A model generated the notes under the pieces. It saw nothing but the letters and a program-made list of their open reading frames with translations. It was not told the origin of the DNA and did no database searches. From assembly GCA_016213865.1 (NCBI GenBank), contig JACQZL010000336.1:1-15745 (forward strand): a stretch of DNA of 15,745 nt. The letters are read 5' to 3'. Numbering within the stretch: the first letter of the stretch is position 1; every line of letters starts with the position of its first letter. The translations under genes and the position numbers were made by a program. The DNA comes from Candidatus Rifleibacteriota bacterium (GTDB taxonomy: Bacteria > UBP17 > UBA6191 > JACPRK01). Shown here in pieces: positions 1 to 11,200 of this stretch.

Positions 1-1347
1 GACGGCGCGCTGCTCCTCCTACCCGCCGAAGTTCCTGACTGTAGGTCAGCACCGCGGCCGGCGCCGCCGTGTCCACCGTGAAGGTGCGTTTGGCCGGCTG
101 GGCCGTCAGAGGGTTGCCGGCTGGGTCGAAGGCGGTCAGGGTGATTTCGAAGGTGCCGTCGTCCAAGCCCAGGCCCGCCACGGACCGGGCAAAGGTCCAG
201 ACGGTGCCCCCGCCCGACATCGCGGTCGGCGGGACGTCGTTCGAGGGGTCGGCGGAGCCTCCGGCAAGCTCGACGGTCGGAGCGGCCTGAGTGATCGGCT
301 CGGAGAACGTGGCCGTTATCACAAACAGCTCGGCCCGGTAGGCCCGGTTTGCGTTGTTGTACGTCAGGACGACCGCCGGGCCGGTGGTGTCCACCGTGAA
401 GGTGCGGCCGGCCGGCTGGGCCGCCAGCGGCGTGCCGGTCGTGTCGAAGGCGGTCAAGGTAATGGTAAAGCTGCCGTCGTCCACGCTCCCGCCCACCACC
501 GTCCGCGTGTACGTCCAGACGGTGCCGCCGCCCGACATCGTGGTCGGTGCGACGTCGTTCGAGGAATCGACGGAGCCTCCGGCAAGCTCGAGGCTCGGAG
601 CAGCCGGCGTGAGCGGCTCGCTGAACGTGGCCGTCACCGTAAAGGTCTCGGCCCGGTAGGCCCGGCTCGCCTTGCTGTAGGTCAGCACGGCCTGCGGGGC
701 CGCCGTATCGATCGTGAAGGTCCGCTCGGCCGGCTGGGCCGCGAGCGGATTGCCGGCCGCGTCGCCGGCGGTCAGCGTCACCTCGAAGCTGCCGTCGTCC
801 ACGCTCCCGCCGGCGACCGTCCGCGTATACGTCCAAACGGCGCCGCCGCCCGACATCGCGGTCGGGGTCACGTCGTTCGACGCGTCCCCCGAGCCGCCGG
901 CAAGCTGCAGAGTCGGAGCAGCCGGCCCGATCGGCTCGCTGAACGTGGCCGTTACTCGAAACGTCTCGGCATCGTACCTCCGAGCGGTCTGGTTGTACGT
1001 GAGCACGACGGCCGGCGGCGTGGTGTCCACCACGAAGACGCTGCCCTCGGCCGGCAAGTTCTCGTAGCCCGCCGCGTCCTTGCCGCCGGCGATCGTCACG
1101 GTCGTCGAACCGTCCAGGATCGTGCTCCCGTCCTGGGGAAGGACCGTATAGGTGTAGGTCCAGACCGCAGAATCGCCGGTGGCCTGGAGCGGCGTCGCCG
1201 TGACGTCGTTCCCCGTTCCCGGACGGTTGACGGCGATGGAAGGCGTCGTGACGAGCGGCCTGCCGAAGGTCGCGGTGATGGCCAGGATGCCGGCACTGAC
1301 GGCGCTGTCGGGCTTGCTATACGCCAGAACCACCTCGGGTCCGTTCG
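1..1347 (-). repeat. Tandem bacterial Ig-like domain array closing module 4
   Basis: Four Ig-like repeats of about 106 residues are visible, at about 1020-1347, 702-1019, 381-701 and 69-380. The last three share TYxxxxRxxxAExFxVTATF, SEP, GGSxDxSNDV, MSGGGxVWT, DDGxFxITLTAxD, AQPAxRTFTVDT. They are closer to one another than to the first, so they look like a local expansion. Such repeats form beta-sandwich stalks in bacterial surface proteins. The last visible codons (positions 2 to about 49) read LTYSQELRRVGGAARR and fit the repeat consensus poorly after the first four residues. That is either a new domain or a lesion at the edge. Confidence 0.75.
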
Positions 1348-4300
1348 TGAGCCGGAACCCGACCACCCGATCGTTGCCGTAGTCGGCGACCCACAGGATG
1401 CCGCCGGTGACGAGGGAGGAGACGGGGCCTGACAGTCCGTAAGGAGAACACTCGGTGAGTTGCGTCCCCATCCCCGTCTGTCCCACCAGGCCGGCGGCCG
1501 GCTGTCCGTTGGGCATTGGCCCCACGGGCCAGACGGTCACCCGGTTGTTGCCGTTGTCGGCCACGAACAACCGGGTGCCGTCGCTGGCCACTCCGTCGGG
1601 GCCTGTCATGCTCGAGGCGGAGGAGGCCGCGCCGTCAGGCAAGCCCGAACCGAAATCCGGCTGGCCCAGTACCAGGGCAGCCGTTTGCCCGGTGGTCATC
1701 GGGAAGCTGTCCCAGATGAGCACGCGGTTGTTGGCATTGTCCGCCGTGAAGAGCCTGGTGGCGTCGAGGGCGACGCCGTACGGGCTGGACAGGCTCGAGC
1801 CAGTACGGCCCTCGCCGTTGGCGGTGTTGGTCATGGGAGAAAGCTGCCCCAGGAACAGGTCGGCCACCTGGCCGGTCGTCGTCGGAAAGCTGTTCCAGAT
1901 GGACACCCGGTTGTTGCCCTTGTCCGCCACGACCAGGCGGGTCCCGTCGCAGGCGACCCCGTACGGAGCGGACAGGCTCGACGCGCCCAGTCCGCCATTG
2001 TTCGCGGTACTGGTGAGCGCGGAAGGCTGGCCCAGGAACAGGTCGGCCGCCTGTCCGGTCGTCGTTGGCGCGCTGCTCCAGACGGACACCCGGTTGTTGC
2101 CCTTGTCCGCCACGAACAGCCGGGTCCCGTCGCAGGCGAGGCCGTACGGAGCGGAGAGGCTCGAGGCGCTCAACCCTCCGTTATTCGCGGTGTTCGAGAG
2201 GGGCGAAGGCTGACCCAAGAACAGGTCGGGCACCTGCCCACTGGTCGCCGGCAGGCTGTTCCAGACGGACACCCGGTGATTGCCGCTGTCGGCCACGAAG
2301 AGCCGCGTGCCGTCGCTGGCCAGGCCCCAGGGTTGGCGCAGTTTCCAGGCGGCCAGGCTTCCGGCGTTGTTGTACCCACCCGACGTGAAGGTGGGCTGGC
2401 CAAGGACCAGATCGGCTGGCTGCCTCGTTGCCGTGATGGGCTGCGTCCAGGCCAGAACGCGGCAGTTGGAACTGTCGGCTACGAAAAGCCTCGCGCCGTC
2501 GGACTCGACCGCGTAGGGATTGCACAGGCCGAGAGCACTGGTACCGCCCGTGCCCGAAGTGAAATCCGGCTGACCCAGAACCAGGTCGGCAACCTGTCCG
2601 TTGGCCGTCGGAAAGCTGCCCCAGACCAACACCCGGTGGTTTCCGCCATCGCCCACGAAGAGCCGTGTGCCGTCACTGGCGACCCCTTGAGGACCAGCCA
2701 GGCTGGAGGCGCTGCGCCCGCCGTTGTTGGACGTGTTCGACGTGAAGTTGGGCTGGCCCAGCACCAGGTCGGCCGGTTGCTTGTTGGCCGTCGGAAAGCT
2801 GCTCCAGACGAGCACGCGGTGGTTGTAGTTGTCGGCCACGAGGAGCCGCGTGCCGTCGCTGGCAACATCGTAGGGGGCATACAAGCTCGAGGCGCTGAGC
2901 CCCCCTGAGTTCGAATTGCCAGAACTGAGGTTGGACTGACCTAGAACAAGGTCGGCAGGCTGCTTCATTGCCGTAATCGGTTGGGTCCAGATCAGGACCC
3001 GGCTGTTGCCGTAGTCGGCAACGAAGAGCCGACCGCCGGCCCAGACAAGACCCCTCGGTCGGGTCAGACTGGAACTGCCAAGACCTTGTCCGTTTGAACT
3101 GAAGCTCGACTGACCCAGGACCAGATCGGCCGGCTGGCCGTTCCTTGTAGGGAAACTGCTCCAAACGAGGACTCGGTGGTTGTTGGTGTCCGCCACGAAG
3201 AGCCGAGTGCCGTCGGTGGCGATGCCACTGGGGAAGTTCAGACTCGAAGCACTCAGACCGCAGCGGTTGTCCCCACTCGATCCGAGATCCGGCTGGCCCA
3301 GAACCACGTCCGGCACCGCGTGGTTCAAGCTGGGTATCTGGTGCCAGAAGAGCACTCGGCTGTTGTAGGTGTCCGCAATTGCCAGCCGAGTCCCGTCAGT
3401 CCAGACAGCCTCGGGCGAGTACTCTCCCCGGCGAAGCGTCTCCAGACTGGACGTGTCCACCTGGCCCAACGCGATCGTCGCCCCCGGAGTCACGGACCAG
3501 CCCATCTGCGCGGCCACCGTGTCTCGCTGGCCAGTGCCCAGATTGACCGCGGTCAACGTGGCAGTCAACCCGACCGGCTCGAAGACGGTCGCACTCGGTT
3601 TGGGGCGCACCAGATAGACGAAGGTCTGGGTGGCACACGCCGGGATTGTGACCGGCAGCGCGGGCGGGGTCACCGTGTACTGCGAATCGACCGAACTGCC
3701 TTCGATCGCGAAGGTCAGGCTCGCGGAGTCCACTCGGAGCGAGGCCGTCCCGCTCTCGTTCTTGACCGTGAGCGTCACCGGCGTCGGGTCCACGGCGGGC
3801 AACTTCGGCTCCTGACGTCGCACGATGTCGTTGGTGAACGCCGTGAGCGTTGGAGGCCGGGTCTCGGTGGTGAAAGTCGCCCCGGTCGCCGGTGCGTTCT
3901 CGTGGCCCCCGGCGTCGCGTCCGTTCGCCACCGTCACGGAAACGAAGCCGTCATAGACGCTGGTGGCGCTGTCCCCGATTACCACCCAGTAGGTGTACGT
4001 CCACATCCTCGGATCGCCGGTGGCCGTCATCGGCGCGGCCACGACGTCGTTCCCGTCACCCGGCCGGTCGATCGAGACAGTCGGAACCGTGACGATCGGC
4101 TGGCTGAAGGTTGCCGTCAGGAAGAGTGGCCCCACGCCGACGATCCCACCCGCCCGACTGTGAGTGAGTGAGACGTTCACCGCGGCAGTGTCCACGGTGA
4201 AGCGAGCGTTGGTCGCAGGCGCATTCGAGTGGGCCGCGTCGTTGCGTCCGCCGGTGATCGTCACCCTCGCGGTCCCGTCCAGAACCGCGGAGCCGTCGTA

Positions 4301-7300
4301 GCCTGCCACCAGGTAGGCATACGTCCAGACCGCAGGGTCGGTGGTCGCGGCCATGGGCGTCGCTGCCACATCGTTGCCCGTGCCCGGCCGGTCGATCGCG
4401 AGGTTCGGCGTCGTGACCAGCGCGTCGCCGAAGGTCGCCGTGATGACCAGCGGGCCCGAGGTGACGGCACCCACGGGTTTGCTGTACGAGAGGGCGACCG
4501 ACAGCCCGTCGAGGCGGAATCCGAGGACCCGGTCGTGATTGCAGTCCGCGACCCAGAGAACGCCCTCGGCGACGACCAGCGAAACCGGCCCTGAAAGCGC
4601 GTACGGGGAGTAACCTCCCGCCACGCCCGCTCCCAGCGAGACCTGACCGATGACGCCCGTGGCCGGCTGCCCGGTGGCGGTGGGGGATTGCGCCCAGACG
4701 AGCACACGGTTGTGGTCTCGGTCCGCGACGAACAGCCGCGTCCCGTCGCTCGCGGCGTCTTGCGGTGCCCGCAGCCTCGAGGTGCCGCTGCCGTAGGCAC
4801 TCGACGTGAAGTCCGGCTGGCCCACGGCCAGGCCGGCCGGCTGCTGGTTCGCGACAGGCATCGAGCTCCAGACCAGGACCCTGTGGTTCTCGTCCACCAC
4901 GAGGAGCCGCGTCCCGTCGGCCGTGACGCCGCACGGGAAGAGCAGGCTCGAGGCACTGACGCCGCCCGTGTTCTCCGTGTTGACGCCAAAGCTGGGCTGC
5001 CCCAGGACGAGGTCGGCGGCTTGACGATGCAGGGTCGGAAGGCTGTTCCAGAGCAGAACTCGATTGTTGTCACGATCGGCCACGAAAAGCCGGGCCCCGT
5101 CGCTGGCGACGTCCAGCGGGCGTGCCAGGCTCGCGCTGTTGCACCCTCCGTTGTTGGCCGTGCTCGAGCCGAAGTCCGGCTGCCCCAGCACCAGGTCGGC
5201 CGGCTGCCCGTTCGTGGTCGGGGAGCCGTTCCAGATCAGCACCCGGTTGTTGTTCTCGTCCGCCACGTACAGCCGCGTGCCGTCGCTGGCGACCCCGCAG
5301 GGCAGGTCGAGAGACGCGGCTGGGCCCCCTCCATTGTCGGCAGCGCTCGACCCGAAGCCTGGCTGGCCCATGACGAGGTCGGCCGGTTGGCCGCTGGTCG
5401 TTGGCAACCCGTTCCAGACCAGCACCCGGTTGTTGGAACGGTCAGCCACGAAGAACCGGACGCCATCGGTGGCCAGGCCCCAGGGCCTGTTGAGGCTCGA
5501 GGCCAGGGCCCCACCGCTGTTGCTCGCTCTTGACGCGAAGTCCGACTGGCCTATGACCAGGTCCGCCGGCTGTTTGTTCGTCACCGGCAGAATGTTCCAT
5601 ACGAGAACCCGATAGTTGCTGGTGTCAGCCACGACCAGCCGAGTGCCGTCGATGGCCACTCCTTTGGGCTCGAAGAGACTGGAGCCACTCAGGCCTCCGT
5701 TGTTGTTCGTCCTCGAGGTGAAGTCCGGCTGGCCCAGGACCAGGTCGGCTGGCTGCCCGTTCGCAGTTGGAATGCTCGTCCAGACCAGCACGCGGTGGTT
5801 GTTGCCGCCGTCAGCCACGAAGACCCGCGTGCCATCGGTCGCGACCCCGTCCGAGTAGTCCAGGCGAGGCGTGCCGACTCCACTGCCGGCTGACGTGAAG
5901 TTGGACGGGCCCAGGACCAGGTCGGCCGGCTGTCGGTTCGTGGTCGGGAAGCTGTTCCAGATCAGCACCCGCTTGTTCTGGTAGTCGGCCACGAGGAGCT
6001 TCGTCCCGGCACACGCAACCCCTGCGGGCCCGCAGAGGCTGACCGCGCTGATACCTCCGTTGTTGTCGCTGGAAGCGGCGAAGTCCGGCTGACCCAGGAC
6101 CAGGTCGGCCGGCTGCCGGTTCGTGGTCGGGAAGCTGTTCCAGACCAGCACCCGACTGTTGTTGTAGTCCGACACGAACAGCCGCGTGCCATCCGTGGCA
6201 ACCCTCTGAGAGCCACTCAGACTCGAAGCACTGACGCCCCCATTGCTGTGGGCATTCGACGTGAAGTCCGGCTGGCCCAGGACCAGGTCGGCCGCCTGCC
6301 CGTTCGATGTCGGGAAGCTGTTCCAGATCAGCACTCGACTGTTGTCGTCACCCACCAGGAGCCGGGTCCCGTCGCTGGCCACCCCGCGAGGACTCTGAAG
6401 ACTCCAGGCGCTGACTCCGCCGTTATTTGCCGTGTTCGACGAGAGGTTCGGTTGGCCCAGCACCAGGTCGGGCGCGGCATGGTTCGAGCCGGGCAACTGG
6501 TTCCAGACGAGAACTCGATGGTTGGGGGTGTCCGCGACGACCAGCCGGGTCCCGTCGGTCCAGACCGCCTCGGGTTTGTTCAATCCCCTCCGCAGACTCT
6601 CCTGGCTATACCCGTCGAACTGGCCGAGGACGATCGTCGCTCCTGGCGACACGGTCCACGCCGTCGTAGCGGTCTCCGTGCCCTGCACGCTCGTGCCCAG
6701 GTCGGTCGCGGTCACCACCGCCGTGAGGGTGACCGACTCGAAGAGGCTCGCTCCCGGCTTGGGGCGCACCTGGAGGGTGAACGTCCGGGTGCCGCCAGGC
6801 AGGATCGTGGACGGCAGCCCAGGAGAGGTCACCTCGTACTGCCGGTCGGCGGAGAGCCCGCCCAGAGTAAAGGAGAGCCCCACCGCATCCACGCGGAGCG
6901 AGGACTGGTCACTGTTGTTCCGGACCCCGACCGTGACGGTCGTCGGGGGCGTGGCCGGAATCCCCACCTCCCTCCGCAAGGCAACCTCGGCGGCGGTCAG
7001 CACCACTGTCATCGGCCGGGTCAGGGTCGTGAACGTGGCGGCGGTCGCGGTCTCGTTCTCCACCCCCGACCCGTTCAGCCCACCGGCGATCGTCACCGTG
7101 ACCGGACCGTCCAGCACCGTCGTGCCATTGTGGCCGGCGACCAGGTACGTGTAGGTCCACACCGCCGGATCGGAGGTCGCCGTCATCGCCACGGCTGAAA
7201 CGTCGTTGCCCGTTCCGGGCCGGTCGACTGCAATCGTGGGGCCCGTGACCAGCGGCTCGCTGAAGGTCGCCGTGATGACCAGCGGACCGGACGTGACGGT

Positions 7301-10300
7301 CCCCACGGGCCGGCTGTAGCCCAGCGCGACCGTGAGCCCGTGCGACAGCTTGAATCCCAGCACCCGGTCGTGGCCGGAATCGACCACCCAGAGGATTCCG
7401 CCCGCGACGACCGAGGAAGAGGGGCCCGAGAGCGTGTACGGAGTGAAGGCGCCGGCGGCGGACGAGGCCATCGACTGCTGACCGACGACCCCGGTGGCCG
7501 GCAGCCCGTTCGCGGCCGGAATCCTGTTCCAGGCAAGCACCCGGTGGTTGGCCTGGTCGACCACGAAGAGCCGGGTGCCGTCGCTCGAGACCCCGGCCGG
7601 GTGGCTGGTCCCGGCGGCACCCAGGCCGCCCTCATTCGCCGTGCCGGACGAGAAGGACCTCTGGCCCAGCACCAGGTCGGCAGGTTGCCCGCTCGTCATC
7701 GGCAGGCCGTTCCAGGCCAGCACCCGGTTATTCCCAACGTCCGCCACGAAGAGCCGAACTCCGGCGAAGAAGCCGCCGGGCCCAGAGAGGCTCGAGGCCC
7801 CCAGCCCCGGGCCGTTCGCCAGGTTCGACGTGAAGTCCCGCTGGCCCAGCACCAGGTCCGCTGCCTGCTGGTTCGCCGCCGGAAAGCCGTTCCACATCAA
7901 CACCCGGTTATTGCCGTTGTCAGCCACGAAGAGGCGCAGGCCATCACTGGCGACCCCGCCCGGAGTCGCGAGGCTGGAGGCGCCAAGGCTGCCGCTGTTG
8001 GTGAGGCTCGACGCGAAGTCCGGCTGACCCAACACCAGGTCCGCCGCCTGCCCCGTCGCCGTGAGGGGCCGGGTCCAGGCCAGCACCCGGTGATTGCCGC
8101 CGTCCGACACGAACAGCCGGGCCGCGTCGCCAAAGGCGCCGTCGGGTCCCTTCAGACTGGAGGCGCTAACGCCGCCGTTGTTCGCGAGGCGAGAGCCGGG
8201 GTCCGGCTGCCCCAGGACCAGGTCGGCCGGCTGCTCATTGGCCAGCGGCAGGTGGTTCCAGACCAGCACCCGGTGGTTGCCCTTGTCCGTCACGAACAGG
8301 CGCGTCCCGTCGCTCGCAACTCGGAGCGGCTGAAGGAGGCTCCAGGGCTTTGCGCCCACGTCGTTCGCCGCATTCGACAGGAAGTCCGGCTGGCCCAGTA
8401 CCAGGTCGGCCGCCTGGTGGGTCACGGTGATGGGCTGCGTCCAGGCCAGCACCCGGTTGTTGTCGAGGTCGGCCACGAAGAGCCTGGTCCCATCGCATGC
8501 GACCCCGTAGGGGCTGTCGAGGCTGGAATCGTGGACACCCCCGAGATTGGCCGCCCCGGAAGCGAAGTCCGGTTGTCCGAGGACCAGGTCGGCCGGCTGC
8601 TGCGTTGCCGTGATGGGCTGCGTCCAGGCCAGCACTCGATTGTTGGTCCAATCCGCCACGAAGAGCCGAGTGCCGTCACTTGCGACTCCGTGGGGTTGGC
8701 ACAGACTGGAGGCGCTCCGCCCGCCCTGGTTCTGGGTGCTCGACCCGAAGTTCGGCTGGCCCAAAACTACATCGGCCGGCTGTTGTGTCGCCGTGATCGG
8801 TTGCGCCCAGACCAGCACTCGACTGTTAGCGACGTCTGCCACGAAGAGCCGGCTGCCGTCACACGCTACGCCATCGGGACCCTTGAGCGCCGTGGCACTG
8901 GTCGCCCCGCTGGTCGACGAGAAGTCCGGCTGCCCAAGGACCAGGTCGGCCGGCTGCTGCGTCTGCGTGATGGGCAAGTTCCAGACGAGCACCCGGTTGT
9001 TGCCCGAGTCCACCACGAAGAGCTGAGTGCCATTGGTCGCGACCCCGCAGGGTCCATTCAGGCTCGAGGCGCTCACGCCGCCGTTGTTCTGAGTGCCCGT
9101 GTCCAGGTCCGGTTGACCCAGCACCAGGTCGGCCGGTTGCCCGTGGACCGTCGGAAAGCTGTTCCAGACGAGGACCCGGTGGTTGGAGTTGTCCGCCACG
9201 AAGAGCCGCGTGCCGTCGCTGGCGAGGCCGCGAGGTTCCCGAAGCCCCGCTCGACGGCCGCCGGTGTTGAGCCCGCTGGTTTCGAACCCCGGCTGGCCCA
9301 GGACCACGTCGGGCACGGCCTGCAGGTCGCTGGGCATCTGGTTCCAGATCAGCACGCGATTGTTGCTGGTGTCCGCAATGGCCAGCCGGGTCCCGTCGCA
9401 GAAGACGTTCTGGGGCCGGTACTCCCCCCGCCGCAGCTTCTCTGAGCTGAAGGCATCCACCTGCCCCAGCACGATCGTCGCGCCCGGCGTCACCGACCAG
9501 GTCGCGGTCGCCTTCAGCGTGTCTTGCTGGCTGGTGCCCAGATCGGTTGCCAGCACCGTGGCCGTCAACGTGACTGGCTCGAACACCTTCGCGCTGGACT
9601 TGGGCTGCACCTGGAGGACCAGCTCGACGGAGGTGCCGGCCGTCACCGTGACCGGCAGCGCCGGCGCGGTCGTGTCGTACTGCGAATCGGCCGCGGTCGT
9701 GGCAATCGTGAAAGCCAGGCCCACCGAATCCACGCGCACGGGGGCTGCGCCGGCCGGGTTCGTGACCGTGACCGTCACCGGAGTCGGCTCGACGGGGCCC
9801 AGCGCCGGCTCCTGGCGCCGGGCCACCGCGGCGGCCGTCAGGGTGATGGTTGGCGGCTGGGTATCGACCGTGAAGGTGGCATTCTCGGCGGCATGGTTCT
9901 CGTTTCCAGCGGCGTCTCGGGCTCCGGCAATGGTCACCGTGGTCGGTCCGTCGAGGACCGGGCCGCCGTCGTAGGCTGTCACCATGTAGATGTACGTCCA
10001 GACCGCCGGATCGGCCGTCGCGGTCATGGCCACGGCCGTGACGTCGTTACCCGGGCCCGGCCGATCGATGGAGATGGTGGGCGTTGTGACCAGCGCAGCG
10101 CTGAAGGTCGCCGTGATGACGAGGGGACCTTGGCCGACAATGGACCCGGGTCCGGAATAGGTCATCGCGACCGTGAGGTCATTCTCGAGCTTGTACCCGA
10201 CCACCCGGTCGTTGTCAGTGTCGGCAACCCACAGGATCCCGCCGGCGACCACTGTGGACGACGGAGTGCCGATGTTGAAAGGGCTACATCCCGCAGCGAC

Positions 10301-11200
10301 CTTCCTCAGGGATGACTGGCCAGCTACACCGGTCGCGGGCTGCTGGTTGCCTGTCGGCATACTGGTCCAGACCGTCACCCGCCGGTTGCCGTCGTCGGCC
10401 ACGAAGAGACGGGCGCCATCGCACGCCACCCCGAGGGGCGAACTCAGACCCGCGGCACTCAACCCGCCGTTGTTCTCCGTGCTCGTTCCAAAGCTCGGCT
10501 GGCCCAGCACCAGATCGGCCGGTTGCCTCGTGGCCGTGACGGGCCTGGTCCAGGCCAACACACGGTTGTTGCCGGCATCGGCCACGTAGCATCGACTGCC
10601 GTCGCTCGCAGCCCCCACGGGGCCGTTCATGCTCGAGGCGCTCCGCCCTCCGTTGTTCACCGTGCTCGTTCCAAAGCTCGGCTGGCCCAGCACCAGATCG
10701 GCGGTCTGTTGCGTGGCCGTGACGGGCTGCGTCCAGAGGAGCACGCGGTGGTTGCCGCTGTCGGCCACCAAGAGATGTGTGCCATTTGTTGCGACGCCGG
10801 ACGGCCAGGAGAGGGTCGAAGCGCTCAGTCCCCCGTTGTTCTCCGTGTTGGTCACAGGAGAGGGCTGCCCCAGAACCAGGTCGGCGGGCTGAAAGCCACC
10901 CGTTGGTGGCACGTTCCACACGAGCACCCTGCTGTTGCCGGCGTCGGCCACGAAGAACCGGGTGCCGTCGCTCGCAATGCCGCGCGGTGAAGAGAACGTC
11001 GAAGCACTCAGCCCCCCATTGTTGGCGGTGTTGGTCAGTGGAGAGGGTTGCCCCAGAACCAGATCGGCGGGCCAACTGCTGGTCGTAGGGAGAGTGTTCC
11101 AGATCGAGACTCGGTGGTTGCCCGCGTCCGAGACGAAAAGCCTCGTGCCGTCCGTAGCGACACCCCAGGGACTCCGTAGGCTCCAAGCACTCACCTCGCC
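1..11200 (-). CDS. Giant secreted NHL-like propeller / Ig-like repeat protein, main body (3' end beyond window)
   Basis: The frame stays open for 3,733 codons from about 11200 to the left edge, with no stop seen. It continues the protein that starts at 12701 after a +1 shift. It holds 41 complete NHL-like blades of about 59 residues (VLGQPDF, SASSL, GVASDGTRLFVAD, NNRVLVW), the last part of one more, four 'ITATFSEP...DAAGN' Ig-like stretches before the terminal array, and three 'RRQEP' beta-sandwich domains. NHL blades form beta-propellers that usually bind protein or ligand; here the protein is exported, so a surface or extracellular role is inferred. No catalytic motif, anchor or sorting signal is visible, and the C-terminus lies outside the window. 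The long plus-strand frames here are antisense shadows: they repeat with the same blade period. I recognise the architecture but not a named gene. Confidence 0.85.
1348..3857 (-). repeat. Supermodule 4: beta-sandwich + 12-blade propeller
   Basis: The sandwich at about 3490-3857 begins IVRRQEPKLPAVDPTPVTLT. The propeller spans about 1348-3475, 12 blades in about 709 residues, from cap SLETLRRGEYSPEAVWTDGT to closing blade GLVGQTGM ... GGILWVADYGNDRVVGFRL. Blades 8-10 (about 1800-2240) are a distinct sub-type starting LFLGQPS or LFLGQLS and resemble one another more than other blades, also at the nucleotide level. This suggests recent local duplication. The module continues into the Ig-like array at the left end. 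Confidence 0.8.
3858..7011 (-). repeat. Supermodule 3: beta-sandwich + 12-blade propeller + 2 Ig-like domains
   Basis: The sandwich (about 6640-7011) is the most divergent copy, reading ALRREVGIPATPPTTVTV in place of ARRQEP. The propeller spans about 4512-6630: 12 blades in about 706 residues, with cap SQESLRRGLNKPEAVWTDGT and closing blade GVIGQVSL ... GVLWVADCNHDRVLGFRL. Two Ig-like domains follow (about 4185-4511 and 3858-4184), each with the DRPGxGNDV and WTYxYxV signature. One blade near 5910 has LVLGPSNF in place of LVLGQPDF. Confidence 0.8.
7012..9855 (-). repeat. Supermodule 2: beta-sandwich + 12-blade propeller + 1 Ig-like domain
   Basis: The sandwich spans about 9480-9855 (VARRQEPALGPVEPTPV) and is clearly homologous to that of module 1. 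The propeller spans about 7348-9470 with 12 blades in about 707 residues. Its cap blade reads SSEKLRRGEYRPQNVFCDGT and its closing blade GVVGQQSM ... GGILWVVDSGHDRVLGFKL. Several middle blades use the linker WTQPITATQQPAD rather than WNSFPTTNGQPAD. One Ig-like domain follows at about 7012-7347. All parts stay in one reading frame. Confidence 0.8.

Noticed and set aside
7340..9445. A 701-codon plus-strand open frame (and similar ones at 1460-2908, 3176-4171, 4688-5533, 6248-7198)
   Set aside because: They are codon-aligned antisense shadows of the giant gene: their products repeat with the blade period, are rich in His/Arg/Gln/Val/Gly, and have no ribosome sites. The minus-strand product is the one with NHL and Ig-like motifs.
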